From assembly GCF_001512285.1 (NCBI RefSeq), contig NZ_LNUV01000003.1:656059-720058 (forward strand): a stretch of 64,000 bases of DNA. Reading direction: 5' to 3'. The notes beneath the pieces are model-generated. The model was not told the origin of the DNA, searched no databases, and was given only the letters and a program-made list of their open reading frames with translations. Shown here piece by piece: positions 35,090-44,324 of this stretch. How positions within the stretch are numbered: position 1 is the first letter of the stretch; each line of letters begins with the position of its first letter. A program made the translations under genes and the position numbers. Source of the DNA: Arthrobacter sp. EpRS71 (lineage in GTDB: Bacteria; Actinomycetota; Actinomycetes; Actinomycetales; Micrococcaceae).

Positions 35090-35459
35090 TGAATCGGTCC
35101 GCAACGGGGTGGCCGGCCAAGGTCCCCAACGGCAGGGCGTGCGTGATCTCCCTGCCAGGGGCAGGGCGGTATGCACCGGCTTCATCGAGTCGGTAACACA
35201 CCAGCCGCCCAGCGAGCAGCCGTTTTTCTCCGCTGTGGTGGTCGATTCCGGTCGTCGCGGACCTGCGCCGGACACGGGGACCGGCGGGGTCAGGAAGCCC
35301 TACGATCGCCTCCGCGTGATTTGGCTGGGCAGGACCCGCGTTCCGGGCATTGAAGCCGGCGTGGAACTCCGCTTGGACGGCATGGTGACCCAGGTTGATG
35401 GCTTTCCGGCCATGTTCAATCCCCGCTACGAAATCCTTTCCCGTCAGGAGCACCTATGA
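35082..35459 (+). CDS. OB-fold nucleic-acid-binding-like protein
   Basis: 125 residues. Resembles the actinobacterial OB-fold proteins between DUF3710 and DUF3159 genes: GRAVCTGFIESVTHQPP, FFSAVVVDSG, RLRVIWLGRTRVPGIEAGVELRLDGMV. TTG 35082 overlaps the upstream stop by 8 bp; an internal GTG near 35139 is an alternative. Nucleic-acid binding is inferred from fold resemblance only. Confidence 0.7.
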   Translation: MADESVRNGVAGQGPQRQGVRDLPARGRAVCTGFIESVTHQPPSEQPFFSAVVVDSGRRGPAPDTGTGGVRKPYDRLRVIWLGRTRVPGIEAGVELRLDGMVTQVDGFPAMFNPRYEILSRQEHL

Positions 35460-36238
35460 CCGTGGCCAACGGCTCAGACCCGAAGGACACGGGGCGCGAT
35501 ACGCCCCACGAGAACGAAGAACTGCACACGGATGCTCCAAAATCCGGCGCGGAAGGGCCTACCGTGTCCCACCTCGCTGCCGGGTATGCCGAAAAAGCCG
35601 GTCTCCATCGGAACAGCGCAGGCCACGTGGACATGCTGAAGTCCGCTGGAGGTGTGCAGGGCATTGCCGAGAGCATCCTCCCGGGATTGGTGTTCCTGGT
35701 GGCTTTTACCATCACACGCGATCTCACGCCTGCCCTCATCGCAGCCTTGGCTGCAGCCGCCATCTTCACTGTGGTTCGCCTGATCCAGCGACGTCCACTG
35801 ACGCAAGCGTTGGCGGGCGTGGTGGGCGTGGGTATTTCTGCCTGGCTGGCAAACACCACGGGCAAGGCCGAGGACTTCTACGTGCTTGGCTTCTTCACCA
35901 ACATCGCCTACATCGCAGCCATGGTGCTGTCCGTCGCCTTCAAATGGCCGGTGGCTGGACTTCTCTTCGGCTTTGTACGTAATGAAGGACTGGAGTGGCG
36001 CAAGGACCCGGAGCGGCTCCGGGCTTACTCGTTGGGCACGTGGATTGTGGTGGCGGTGCTGACACTGCGCCTTGTGGTGCAGGTCCCCTTGTACTTCATG
36101 GGCGAGCCAGGCCTGACAGCGTTGGCCACCACCAGGCTCCTGATGGGCGCCCCGCTGTACATCCTGGGCCTCTGGGTGGCTTGGTTGGTGACCAAGCCGG
36201 TACCTCAGCCGTCGAAGCCGTCGTCCTCAGCGGACTGA
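35456..36238 (+). CDS. DUF3159 integral membrane protein
   Basis: 260 residues, ATG overlapping the upstream stop (ATGA), hence coupled. A soluble N-terminal tail of about 70 residues precedes some six hydrophobic segments (from SILPGLVFLVAFTITRD; DLTPALIAALAAAAIFTVVRL; LTQALAGVVGVGISAWLA, and three more). DUF3159 pattern; function unknown. Its 3' end overlaps the convergent TrkA-type gene by 34 bp. Confidence 0.82.
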   Translation: MTVANGSDPKDTGRDTPHENEELHTDAPKSGAEGPTVSHLAAGYAEKAGLHRNSAGHVDMLKSAGGVQGIAESILPGLVFLVAFTITRDLTPALIAALAAAAIFTVVRLIQRRPLTQALAGVVGVGISAWLANTTGKAEDFYVLGFFTNIAYIAAMVLSVAFKWPVAGLLFGFVRNEGLEWRKDPERLRAYSLGTWIVVAVLTLRLVVQVPLYFMGEPGLTALATTRLLMGAPLYILGLWVAWLVTKPVPQPSKPSSSAD

Positions 36239-36942
36239 TCCACTGTTTCGGAAGACCCCTCGCGCGGTTCTTGAACGTCGTCGGTCGCTGGTGACAGCAG
36301 GGCCCTCAAACCGTCCTCGGCCGCGATGGTGGTGACGAAGAAGAGCTCGTCACCGCCGTCCAGGACATCATCACGTGTGGGCGTAATGGGCGCCTGATCA
36401 CGGAGGATGGCAACCAAAGTGGCGTCCTCGGGCCACTGAATTCCGCCCACCGTGCTGCCAATGACGTGGGAGTCATGCGGAACAGTGAATTCCACGATCG
36501 AGGCCACACCCGTCTGCAACGTCAACAGGCGAACGATGTCACCGATTTCCACGGCCTCTTCCACCAATGCCGTCATGAGCTGCGGAGTATTTACTGCTAC
36601 GTCCACGCCCCATGAATCGTTGAACATCCAGTCGTTCTTGGGGTTGTTCACGCGTCCCACGGTGCGGCCCACACCAAATTCGGTCTTAGCCAGCAAGGAC
36701 ACCACAAGATTCACTTTGTCGTCGCCGGTGGCAGAAACCACGACGTCGGCATCCTCGAGTTTTGCGTCCTGCAGGGTGCTGAGTTCGCAGGCATCGCCCA
36801 CCAGCCAGCGGGCGCCACGCAGGCCGCTGCGTCCAATCACCTCGGGCTTCAGGTCAATGAGGAGAATCTGGTGCTTGTGGGCCAGAAGCTCACGCGCAAT
36901 GGACGAGCCGACGCTGCCCGCGCCAACAATGACAACTTTCAC
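36205..36942 (-). CDS. TrkA/CeoC-type K+ uptake regulatory protein
   Basis: 245 residues: RCK N-terminal NAD-binding Rossmann domain (VVIVGAGSVGSSIARELL, LIDLKPEV) followed by a TrkA-C domain (about 140-225: EFTVPHDSHVIGSTVGGIQWPEDATLVAILR). Cytosolic gate-regulating subunit for a K+ transporter. GTG shares one base with the upstream TAG, so it is coupled to its paralogue. The acidic C-terminal tail overlaps the convergent DUF3159 gene. Confidence 0.88.
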   Translation of the reverse strand: MKVVIVGAGSVGSSIARELLAHKHQILLIDLKPEVIGRSGLRGARWLVGDACELSTLQDAKLEDADVVVSATGDDKVNLVVSLLAKTEFGVGRTVGRVNNPKNDWMFNDSWGVDVAVNTPQLMTALVEEAVEIGDIVRLLTLQTGVASIVEFTVPHDSHVIGSTVGGIQWPEDATLVAILRDQAPITPTRDDVLDGGDELFFVTTIAAEDGLRALLSPATDDVQEPREGSSETVDQSAEDDGFDG

Positions 36943-37613
36943 TAAGACTCCTTGGCGGGTGCTTTTGCGAGAATCCGGCTGATCTCGGAGGTCCGGTCCA
37001 GGCTCACCATCGCGTGGACGGTATCACCCTCCTGGTATGCGGTGCCGGTTTGGGGCAACAGGCCTTCGCCGAACCTGGTGAGGAAGGCGATGCGGATTCC
37101 GGCAGCGGACTCGATGGAGTCCAGGCTGTGTCCGATCCACGCCTCGTGCAGGTCCACTTCGGCCAGGACCAGTCGGCCTGAGGGCTCGCGGTAGTCGCCG
37201 GCGAGATGCTGCTCGGGAAGAATGCGCCGAAGAACCTGGTCCGCGCTCCAGCGCACGGCTGCCACTGTGGGGATACCGAGCCGCTGGTAGATTTCGGCAC
37301 GGCCGGGATCGTAGATCCGTGCCACCACATGGGCAACGTGGAACGTCTCCCGGGCAACCCGCGTGGCCAGGATGTTTGAGTTGTCGCCGCTGGAGACGGC
37401 GGCGAAGGCGTAGGCCTCTTCCACGCCGGCCTGTTTGAGGGTGTCCCGGTCGAAGCCGACTCCGGTGACTTTGCGCCCCGCGAAAGTGTTGCGCAATCGG
37501 CGGAAAGCCCGCTCGTCCTGGTCGATGATGGCCACGGAGTGGCCGGCATCCTCCAAAGTGTGTGCCAGGGTTGCGCCAACACGGCCGCAACCCATGATCA
37601 CGAAGTGAGCCAC
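36942..37613 (-). CDS. TrkA/CeoB-type K+ uptake regulatory protein
   Basis: 223 residues, GTG at 37613 with AAGGAG upstream. RCK domain (FVIMGCGRVGATLAHTLEDAGHSVAIIDQDE) and TrkA-C (about 135-215). First of the paired RCK proteins. The divergent neighbour (113 bp away) is an APC-family permease, as in other actinobacteria, which suggests these two proteins gate that permease; inference from conserved context. Confidence 0.9.
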   Translation of the reverse strand: MAHFVIMGCGRVGATLAHTLEDAGHSVAIIDQDERAFRRLRNTFAGRKVTGVGFDRDTLKQAGVEEAYAFAAVSSGDNSNILATRVARETFHVAHVVARIYDPGRAEIYQRLGIPTVAAVRWSADQVLRRILPEQHLAGDYREPSGRLVLAEVDLHEAWIGHSLDSIESAAGIRIAFLTRFGEGLLPQTGTAYQEGDTVHAMVSLDRTSEISRILAKAPAKES

Positions 37614-37726
37614 CGTGTCTCCTTATGTGTGTAGTCCGTCCGCTCGGTATGACTTTACCGGTGCAGAGGAGGTATCCCGGCGACAACCGTCATGACATCC
37701 CTGGGGATTCAGAGTAGCTTTGCGGA

Positions 37727-39700
37727 GTGCTGACAATTCTGAATGCCGCGAAGCGGGTGTTGGTGGGCCGGCCAGTCAGGAATGACCGCCTGGCCCATAC
37801 CTTGTTGCCCAAACGCATCGCCTTGCCGATCTTCGCCTCGGACGCCTTGTCCTCAGTGGCTTATGCCCCGGATGAAATCCTTCTGACTTTGGCACTTGCA
37901 GGCGTCAGCGCGGTGGCATTTTCCCCGTTGGTGGGCCTCGCGGTGATGGTGGTGTTGCTCACAGTGGTGGCTTCCTACCGCCAAAATGTCCATGCTTATC
38001 CCTCCGGCGGTGGCGACTATGAGATTGCCAACGTCAATCTGGGAAAGTACGCCGGGCTTACCGTAGCTTCCGCACTGTTGGTGGATTACGTCCTGACTGT
38101 TGCCGTGTCCATGTCCTCGGCGGCCACGTACCTCACCACGGCCATACCTGCTCTGCACGGCCAGCAGGCGTTGATCGCCACTGTCGGTGTCATCATTCTG
38201 GCGCTGGTCAATCTTCGGGGTGTCAAGGAAGCCGGGACCGTCTTTGCCATTCCCACCTATATCTTCATGGCATCCATTCTGGGAATGACGGCGGTGGGCA
38301 TCTTCCAGGCCATCAGCGGCACCTTGGGGGAGGCTCCGTCCGCAAACTTCACCATCGTGCCCGAGCCCGGATTTGATGAGGGCCTGGTTGGGCTGGCCGG
38401 CGCGTTCCTCCTGCTGCGTGCCTTTTCCTCCGGGGCCGCTGCACTCACGGGTGTTGAAGCGATCAGCAACGGGGTGCCCAATTTCAAGAAGCCCAAGAGC
38501 AAGAATGCGGCAACAACCCTGCTGCTGCTCGGCGTCATAGCGGCTTCCATGCTGGCAGGCATCCTCTACCTGGCCAACGCCACCAAGGTGCACATCGTCC
38601 TGGACCCTGCCCGCGAATTCCTGGTGGACGGCAAACCACTGCCCGAGGGCTACATCCAAACTCCTGCCATCAGCCAGATAGCCGACACCATCTTCGGCTC
38701 CGGCTCCATCCTTTTCTATGTGGTGGTTGCGGCCACGGGCATCATCCTCGTGTTTGCTTCCAACACGGCGTTCAACGGATTCCCCGTGCTGGGTTCGATC
38801 CTGGCCCAGGACGGCTACCTGCCACGCCAACTCCGTACGCGCGGCGACAGGCTGGCGTTCAGCAACGGCGTCCTTGCCTTGGCGGCCGGCGCACTGGTTC
38901 TGATTCTCGCGTTCAACGCAGATGTCACCAAGCTGATCCAGCTCTATATCGTGGGCGTGTTTATCTCCTTCACCGCCAGCCAATTAGGGATGATCCGGCA
39001 CTGGGGCCGCGAACTGAAGCTCGCCCGGGACAAGGCTGTCCGGCGGCGCATCATCAAATCGCGGACTATCAATATGCTGGGTTTCGGGATGACGGCCCTG
39101 GTCCTTGTCATTGTCCTCATCACCAAGTTCGAGCAAGGCGCTTGGATTGCCTTGCTCGCGATGTTCGTCCTCTTCCTCATCATGTGGAGCATCCGCGCGC
39201 ACTATGACAACGTGGCCAGGGAGTTGGCGGTGGATGAGGACTCCTCGCCCCGTGCACTGCCCACCAGGGTTCACGCGGTTCTCCTTGTTTCACACGTCCG
39301 TAAGCCGGTCCTTCGGGCTCTGGCCTACGCCCGGGCGTCGAGGCCTTCGCGCTTGGACGCCGTCACCGTGGACATCAGCGCTGAAGAGACGGCCCAGACC
39401 GTCCGTGATTGGGAGAAGCTGGAAATTCCGGTTCCCCTGACGGTCTTGGCCAGTCCTTACCGCGAAACCGTGACGCCCATCATGGATTACATCAAGAACA
39501 TGCGCCGCGACTCCCCGCGGGACCTGATCGTGGTCTACATCCCCGAATATGTGGTGGGCAAATGGTGGGAGCAACTCGTCCACAACCAGACAGCACTCAG
39601 AATCAAGACGAGGCTCCACTTCGAACCTGGCGTCATGGTCGCCAGCGTTCCGTGGCAGTTGAAGTCCTCCGAAGAAGCAAAGGCACTGCAGGATACCTAA
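37727..39700 (+). CDS. APC superfamily permease with C-terminal cytosolic domain
   Basis: 657 residues from GTG 37727. About 12 membrane segments in residues 30-470 (RIALPIFASDALSSVAYAPDEILLTLALAG is the APC-type first helix; EAISNGVPNFKKPKSKNAA follows helix 6), then a soluble ~160-residue tail (RVHAVLLVSHVRKPVLRALAYARA, VTVDISAEETAQTVRDWEKL) resembling universal-stress-like or nucleotide-binding folds. The tail and the divergent TrkA pair point to a regulated K+ or amino-acid symporter of the KUP-like/KimA-like type. Substrate is not established. Confidence 0.85.
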   Translation: MLTILNAAKRVLVGRPVRNDRLAHTLLPKRIALPIFASDALSSVAYAPDEILLTLALAGVSAVAFSPLVGLAVMVVLLTVVASYRQNVHAYPSGGGDYEIANVNLGKYAGLTVASALLVDYVLTVAVSMSSAATYLTTAIPALHGQQALIATVGVIILALVNLRGVKEAGTVFAIPTYIFMASILGMTAVGIFQAISGTLGEAPSANFTIVPEPGFDEGLVGLAGAFLLLRAFSSGAAALTGVEAISNGVPNFKKPKSKNAATTLLLLGVIAASMLAGILYLANATKVHIVLDPAREFLVDGKPLPEGYIQTPAISQIADTIFGSGSILFYVVVAATGIILVFASNTAFNGFPVLGSILAQDGYLPRQLRTRGDRLAFSNGVLALAAGALVLILAFNADVTKLIQLYIVGVFISFTASQLGMIRHWGRELKLARDKAVRRRIIKSRTINMLGFGMTALVLVIVLITKFEQGAWIALLAMFVLFLIMWSIRAHYDNVARELAVDEDSSPRALPTRVHAVLLVSHVRKPVLRALAYARASRPSRLDAVTVDISAEETAQTVRDWEKLEIPVPLTVLASPYRETVTPIMDYIKNMRRDSPRDLIVVYIPEYVVGKWWEQLVHNQTALRIKTRLHFEPGVMVASVPWQLKSSEEAKALQDT

Positions 39701-41074
39701 ATGACCTCCCACAGCAATTCCCCCCAACACCAACCCCATCACACCAAGGACCAGGGCGCGCCAGGTACTGAACTGGTGGTGGACATCGGCCCCATCGCCC
39801 ATGGAGGGCACTTCGTCGCGCGGCACGAAGGGCGCGTCATCTTCGTCCGTCACGCCATCCCGGGGGAGAAAGTCCGCATCCGCCTGACCGACTCCGGCGA
39901 CTCGTCGCGCTTCTGGCGTGCCGACGTCGTCGAGGTCCTTGAAGGTTCAGCGGACCGTGTTCCGCACTTCTGGAAGCAGGCGGATTCGCTGGGCTCATGG
40001 AGCCGCGGGACGGCGCCGGTAGGCGGCGCTGAGCTCGGACACATAACCTTGCAGCGGCAGCGGTCCTTGAAGGCCGAAGTGCTGGCAGAGCAGCTCAAGC
40101 GGCTGGCCGGCTTGGATCTCGCCACCGAGGTGGAAGCTGTGGGAGAGAACCACGACGACGGACTCGGCTGGCGTACGCGCGCCAGCTTCGCGGTGACTCC
40201 CAAAGGCCGGTTGGGCATGCATGCGCACCGATCAGACACGGTGCTGCCCATCAAGGAAATGCCGCTGGCGCTTGCGGGCATCAACGAGCTGAAGCTGTGG
40301 GACCTTGACCTGTCCGGCATAGCCCGCGTGGAGGTCGCGCTCCCCGCCAACGGATCGCGTCCCCTGATCCTGCTGGCCCCCGGGGAATCGACGAGCCCCA
40401 AGCGATTGCACAGCATCGTGTCTCAGTTGCCGCAGGACGTTTCAGTTGCAAGCTTCGATCCCGGCAAGGGAGAGGTCCTGCAGCTGCGGGGGAGGACGTG
40501 GGTGCAGGAAACTGCGGCTGGCCATGACTACCGGGTGACCGGTGAGGGTTTTTGGCAGATCCACAAGGATGCCCCGGACGCGCTGGTGGGCGCCGTGACG
40601 GGCTATCTTTCCCAGGGCGGGTACTTGCAGCCCGGCGCTGCAGTTGCTGATCTCTACGCCGGTGCCGGCCTGTTTACGGCACCTCTGGCGGACGCCGTGG
40701 GTGTCACGGGATCGGTCCTGTCCGTGGAAGGCGCGCCGGGCACCAGCCGTGACGCCCGCAAAAACCTGCATGGTCAGTCCCAGGTGGAGATTATGCAGGG
40801 ACGGGTGGAGCGGGTCCTGCACCAACGCGCCCGCAGCTTCGACTCGTTGGTGTTGGATCCGCCGCGCGCCGGTGCGGGCAAGGCCGTGATCAAGCAATTG
40901 ATGGCCACGGGACCCCGCGCAATCGCCTATGTGTCGTGTGATCCAGCATCGTTTGCACGTGATCTGGGTTACTTCCATCAAGGTGGTTGGCGGTTGGAGT
41001 CGCTGCGGGCCTTCGACCTTTACCCGCATACCCACCACTTGGAAACCGTCGGGCTGGTCGTCCCCGCCGCCTAG
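39701..41074 (+). CDS. TrmA/RlmD-family RNA (uracil-5) methyltransferase
   Basis: 457 residues, starting directly after the permease stop. N-terminal TRAM domain (LVVDIGPIAHGGHFVARHEGRVIFVRHAIPGE), then a class I SAM domain: ADLYAGAGLFTAPLA, LDPPRAGAGKAV and the catalytic Cys in YVSCDPASFARD (C413). The 4Fe-4S cluster cysteines of RlmD-type enzymes are absent: the equivalent of CGGCxxQH reads VGGAELGH. Methylates U in rRNA or tRNA; the target cannot be told. Confidence 0.88.
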   Translation: MTSHSNSPQHQPHHTKDQGAPGTELVVDIGPIAHGGHFVARHEGRVIFVRHAIPGEKVRIRLTDSGDSSRFWRADVVEVLEGSADRVPHFWKQADSLGSWSRGTAPVGGAELGHITLQRQRSLKAEVLAEQLKRLAGLDLATEVEAVGENHDDGLGWRTRASFAVTPKGRLGMHAHRSDTVLPIKEMPLALAGINELKLWDLDLSGIARVEVALPANGSRPLILLAPGESTSPKRLHSIVSQLPQDVSVASFDPGKGEVLQLRGRTWVQETAAGHDYRVTGEGFWQIHKDAPDALVGAVTGYLSQGGYLQPGAAVADLYAGAGLFTAPLADAVGVTGSVLSVEGAPGTSRDARKNLHGQSQVEIMQGRVERVLHQRARSFDSLVLDPPRAGAGKAVIKQLMATGPRAIAYVSCDPASFARDLGYFHQGGWRLESLRAFDLYPHTHHLETVGLVVPAA

Positions 41075-41317
41075 CCACGGCGCCGTCCCGGTTCCATGGT
41101 GCGAAAGGCCGAACTGCGCGTTTCCGCGGCTAGGCCTGATCAGTGACGCAACAGCGGAGTATGCCATTACGATGGCAGTAGTAGCCCCGGTCCGCAGCAA
41201 TCATCGCCGCGGACCGGGGTGACCACGAGAGATGCCGCCCGGCTAAGTAAGGTGCGCCTAACTGGCTAGCGGCCAACCACGCGACAAAGATGAAACTGTT
41301 GCGAGAGGAGTCCTGCC

Positions 41318-44125
41318 ATGAGCACTGTGGACAGCTTCGGTTCCAAAGGCGTACTGAATGTAGCCGGCACCGACTATGAAATTTTCCGGTTGAACTCCGT
41401 AGAGGGCGCAGACAGCCTTCCGTTCAGCCTCAAGGTATTGCTTGAAAACCTCCTGCGGACTGAGGATGGCGCCAATATTACGGCTGACCATGTCCGCGCC
41501 CTGGCCGGTTGGGATCCCAATGCGGAGCCCGACACGGAAATCCAGTTCACCCCGGCCCGCGTCATCATGCAGGACTTCACCGGCGTTCCCTGCGTCGTGG
41601 ACCTGGCTACCATGCGTGAAGCCGTCAAGGAGCTCGGCGGTGACCCCAAGCGCGTCAACCCGTTGGCGCCTGCAGAAATGGTCATCGACCACTCCGTCCA
41701 GATCGATGCTTTCGGTAACTCCGGCGCACTGGAGCGCAACATGGAGATCGAGTACCAGCGCAACGGTGAGCGCTACCAGTTCCTTCGCTGGGGCCAGACC
41801 GCGTTCGACGACTTCAAGGTTGTCCCCCCGGGAACCGGCATCGTCCACCAGGTCAACATCGAATACCTGGCACGCACCGTCATGACCCGCGAGGTAGACG
41901 GCGTTGTCCGTGCCTACCCCGACACCTGCGTTGGCACCGACTCGCACACCACCATGGTCAACGGCCTGGGCATCCTGGGTTGGGGCGTTGGTGGCATCGA
42001 AGCCGAGGCTGCCATGCTCGGCCAGCCCGTCTCCATGCTGATTCCCCGTGTTGTGGGCTTCAAGCTCAAGGGCAGCATCCCCGCCGGAGCCACCGCTACG
42101 GACGTCGTGCTGACCATCACCGAAATGCTGCGCAAGCACGGTGTTGTTGGCAAGTTCGTTGAGTTCTACGGCGAAGGCGTTGCCGCTGTGCCGCTGGCCA
42201 ACCGCGCCACCATCGGCAACATGAGCCCGGAATTCGGTTCCACGGCTGCCATGTTCCCCATTGATGACGTCACTTTGGACTACCTGCGCCTGACCGGCCG
42301 CTCCGAGGCAAATGTTGCCCTCGTGGAGGCTTACAGCAAGGAACAGGGCCTCTGGCACGATCCCTCCCGTGAACTGCGCTTCTCCGAGTTCCTGGAGCTG
42401 GACCTGTCCACCGTTGTTCCTTCCATCTCCGGCCCCAAGCGTCCCCAGGACCGCATTGAGCTCACGGATGCCAAGGAGCAGTTCCGCAAGGACATCCACA
42501 ACTACGTCTCCATCGAAGACGGCAGCGTGGATGAGTCCCTGGACGAGTCCTTCCCGGCTTCCGATTCGCCGTCCTTCACCCACGCCGATTCGCACACCAC
42601 GGAAACGGACCGCGTTTACTCTGCCGCCAACGGTGCACACGGCCGGCCCTCCTCGCCGGTCAAGGTCAAGACCGCCGATGGCCGCGAGTTCGAGCTGGAC
42701 CACGGCGCAGTGTCGATCGCTTCGATCACGTCCTGCACCAACACGTCCAACCCGTCCGTCATGCTGGCTGCGGCCCTCCTTGCACGCAACGCCGTGGACA
42801 AGGGCCTGACCTCCAAGCCGTGGGTCAAGACCTCCGTGGCACCGGGCTCCAAGGTTGTCACTGACTACTACGAGAAGTCCGGCCTCACCCCCTACCTGGA
42901 GAAGCTCGGCTTCTACATTGTGGGTTATGGCTGCGCCACCTGCATCGGTAACTCCGGCCCGCTTGAGCCGGAAATCTCCGAGGCAATCCAGGCAAATGAC
43001 CTTTCTGTCACTGCTGTCCTCTCCGGTAACCGCAACTTCGAAGGCCGCATCAACCCGGACGTGAAGATGAACTACCTGGCGTCACCGCCACTGGTCATCG
43101 CTTACGCCCTGGCGGGTTCCATGGACTTCGACTTCGAGGCAGACGCCCTTGGCACTGACTCCGAGGGCAACGAGGTCTTCCTCAAGGACATTTGGCCGAA
43201 CCCCACTGAGGTGCAGGAAGTCATTGACTCCTCCATTGACGAGGCAATGTTCGCCAAGGGCTACGAGGGCGTCTTCGACGGCGACGACCGTTGGAAGGCC
43301 CTCGACACCCCCGCAGGCGACACCTTCGCTTGGGCCGAGGACTCCACCTACGTGCGGAAGCCCCCATACTTCGAAGGCATGAAGGCTCAGCCGGATCCCG
43401 TCAAGGACATCTCGGGCGCCCGCGTTCTCCTGAAGCTCGGCGATTCCGTCACCACGGACCACATCTCGCCGGCCGGTTCCTTCAAGTCGGACACTCCTGC
43501 AGGACAGTACCTCCTGGCCAACGGCGTGGAGCGTAAAGACTTCAACTCCTACGGTTCACGCCGTGGCAACCACGAAGTCATGATCCGCGGAACGTTTGCC
43601 AACATCCGTATCAAGAACCAGCTCCTGGACAACGTTGAGGGTGGCTTCACCCGCGACTTCAGCCAGGAAGGTGCACCGCAGGCTTACGTTTACGACGCAG
43701 CCCAGAACTACCAGGCAGCAGGAACGCCGCTGGTTGTCCTGGCAGGCAAGGAATACGGCTCCGGCTCATCCCGTGACTGGGCTGCCAAGGGCACGGCGCT
43801 CCTGGGCGTCAAGGCCGTGGTCGCTGAGAGCTACGAGCGCATCCACCGCTCCAACCTCATTGGCATGGGCGTCCTTCCGCTGCAGTACCCCGCTGGCGAG
43901 TCCGCAGCCACGCTGGGTCTGACCGGAACGGAAACCTTCGCGGTGGAAGGCGTTACCGAGCTGAACAACGGCACCACGCCGAAGACGCTCAAGGTAACGG
44001 CAACGGCTGAAGACGGTACCGACAAGTCCTTCGATGCCGTTCTGCGCATCGATACCCCGGGTGAAGCGGACTACTACCGCAACGGCGGTATCCTGCAGTA
44101 CGTTCTCCGCCAGATCTCGGCATAA
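41318..44125 (+). CDS. acnA: Aconitate hydratase A
   Basis: TCA-cycle enzyme isomerising citrate to isocitrate through a 4Fe-4S cluster. 935 residues, ATG after GAGAGGAG. Cluster ligands C473 (SCTNTSNP), C539 and C542 ([12 protein letters not shown]) are present; swivel-domain motif [13 protein letters not shown] near residue 810. Between about 405 and 450 is an acidic/Ser-rich insert containing [11 protein letters not shown], not part of the catalytic core. Single-gene unit followed by a strong terminator. Confidence 0.97.
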   Translation: MSTVDSFGSKGVLNVAGTDYEIFRLNSVEGADSLPFSLKVLLENLLRTEDGANITADHVRALAGWDPNAEPDTEIQFTPARVIMQDFTGVPCVVDLATMREAVKELGGDPKRVNPLAPAEMVIDHSVQIDAFGNSGALERNMEIEYQRNGERYQFLRWGQTAFDDFKVVPPGTGIVHQVNIEYLARTVMTREVDGVVRAYPDTCVGTDSHTTMVNGLGILGWGVGGIEAEAAMLGQPVSMLIPRVVGFKLKGSIPAGATATDVVLTITEMLRKHGVVGKFVEFYGEGVAAVPLANRATIGNMSPEFGSTAAMFPIDDVTLDYLRLTGRSEANVALVEAYSKEQGLWHDPSRELRFSEFLELDLSTVVPSISGPKRPQDRIELTDAKEQFRKDIHNYVSIEDGSVDESLDESFPASDSPSFTHADSHTTETDRVYSAANGAHGRPSSPVKVKTADGREFELDHGAVSIASITSCTNTSNPSVMLAAALLARNAVDKGLTSKPWVKTSVAPGSKVVTDYYEKSGLTPYLEKLGFYIVGYGCATCIGNSGPLEPEISEAIQANDLSVTAVLSGNRNFEGRINPDVKMNYLASPPLVIAYALAGSMDFDFEADALGTDSEGNEVFLKDIWPNPTEVQEVIDSSIDEAMFAKGYEGVFDGDDRWKALDTPAGDTFAWAEDSTYVRKPPYFEGMKAQPDPVKDISGARVLLKLGDSVTTDHISPAGSFKSDTPAGQYLLANGVERKDFNSYGSRRGNHEVMIRGTFANIRIKNQLLDNVEGGFTRDFSQEGAPQAYVYDAAQNYQAAGTPLVVLAGKEYGSGSSRDWAAKGTALLGVKAVVAESYERIHRSNLIGMGVLPLQYPAGESAATLGLTGTETFAVEGVTELNNGTTPKTLKVTATAEDGTDKSFDAVLRIDTPGEADYYRNGGILQYVLRQISA

Positions 44126-44160
44126 CGAACCCGCTGGTTTCCAGCTGATTCAGTAGCCGG

Positions 44161-44197
44161 ACAGCCCCGGCTGGTCGCCCGACCAGCCGGGGCTGTT
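44161..44197 (+). terminator. Strong hairpin terminator of acnA
   Basis: Perfect 16-bp stem (44161-44176 with 44181-44196) around GCCC, then TT. Starts 35 nt after the acnA stop. Confidence 0.85.
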
Positions 44198-44324
44198 GGC
44201 GTCCGGGCATCAGGCAGGCGACCTGGCCGGGAGAACAATGCCAAGGCTCGAAGCCGCGGCGCAACGCGCGGGCCCGGGCACGCGCTAAAGTTAACAAGCA
44301 CGTCATTCACCCTAAGGAGGGCCG

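Noticed and set aside
41258..42703. 481-codon open frame opposite acnA
   Set aside because: Shadow of acnA; low-complexity Gly/Val/Asp product.
44198..44324. Riboswitch (e.g. TPP) before dxs
   Set aside because: No conserved TPP-box sequence or extended pairing; the gap holds the acnA terminator, a possible -10 (TAAAGT) and the Shine-Dalgarno only.
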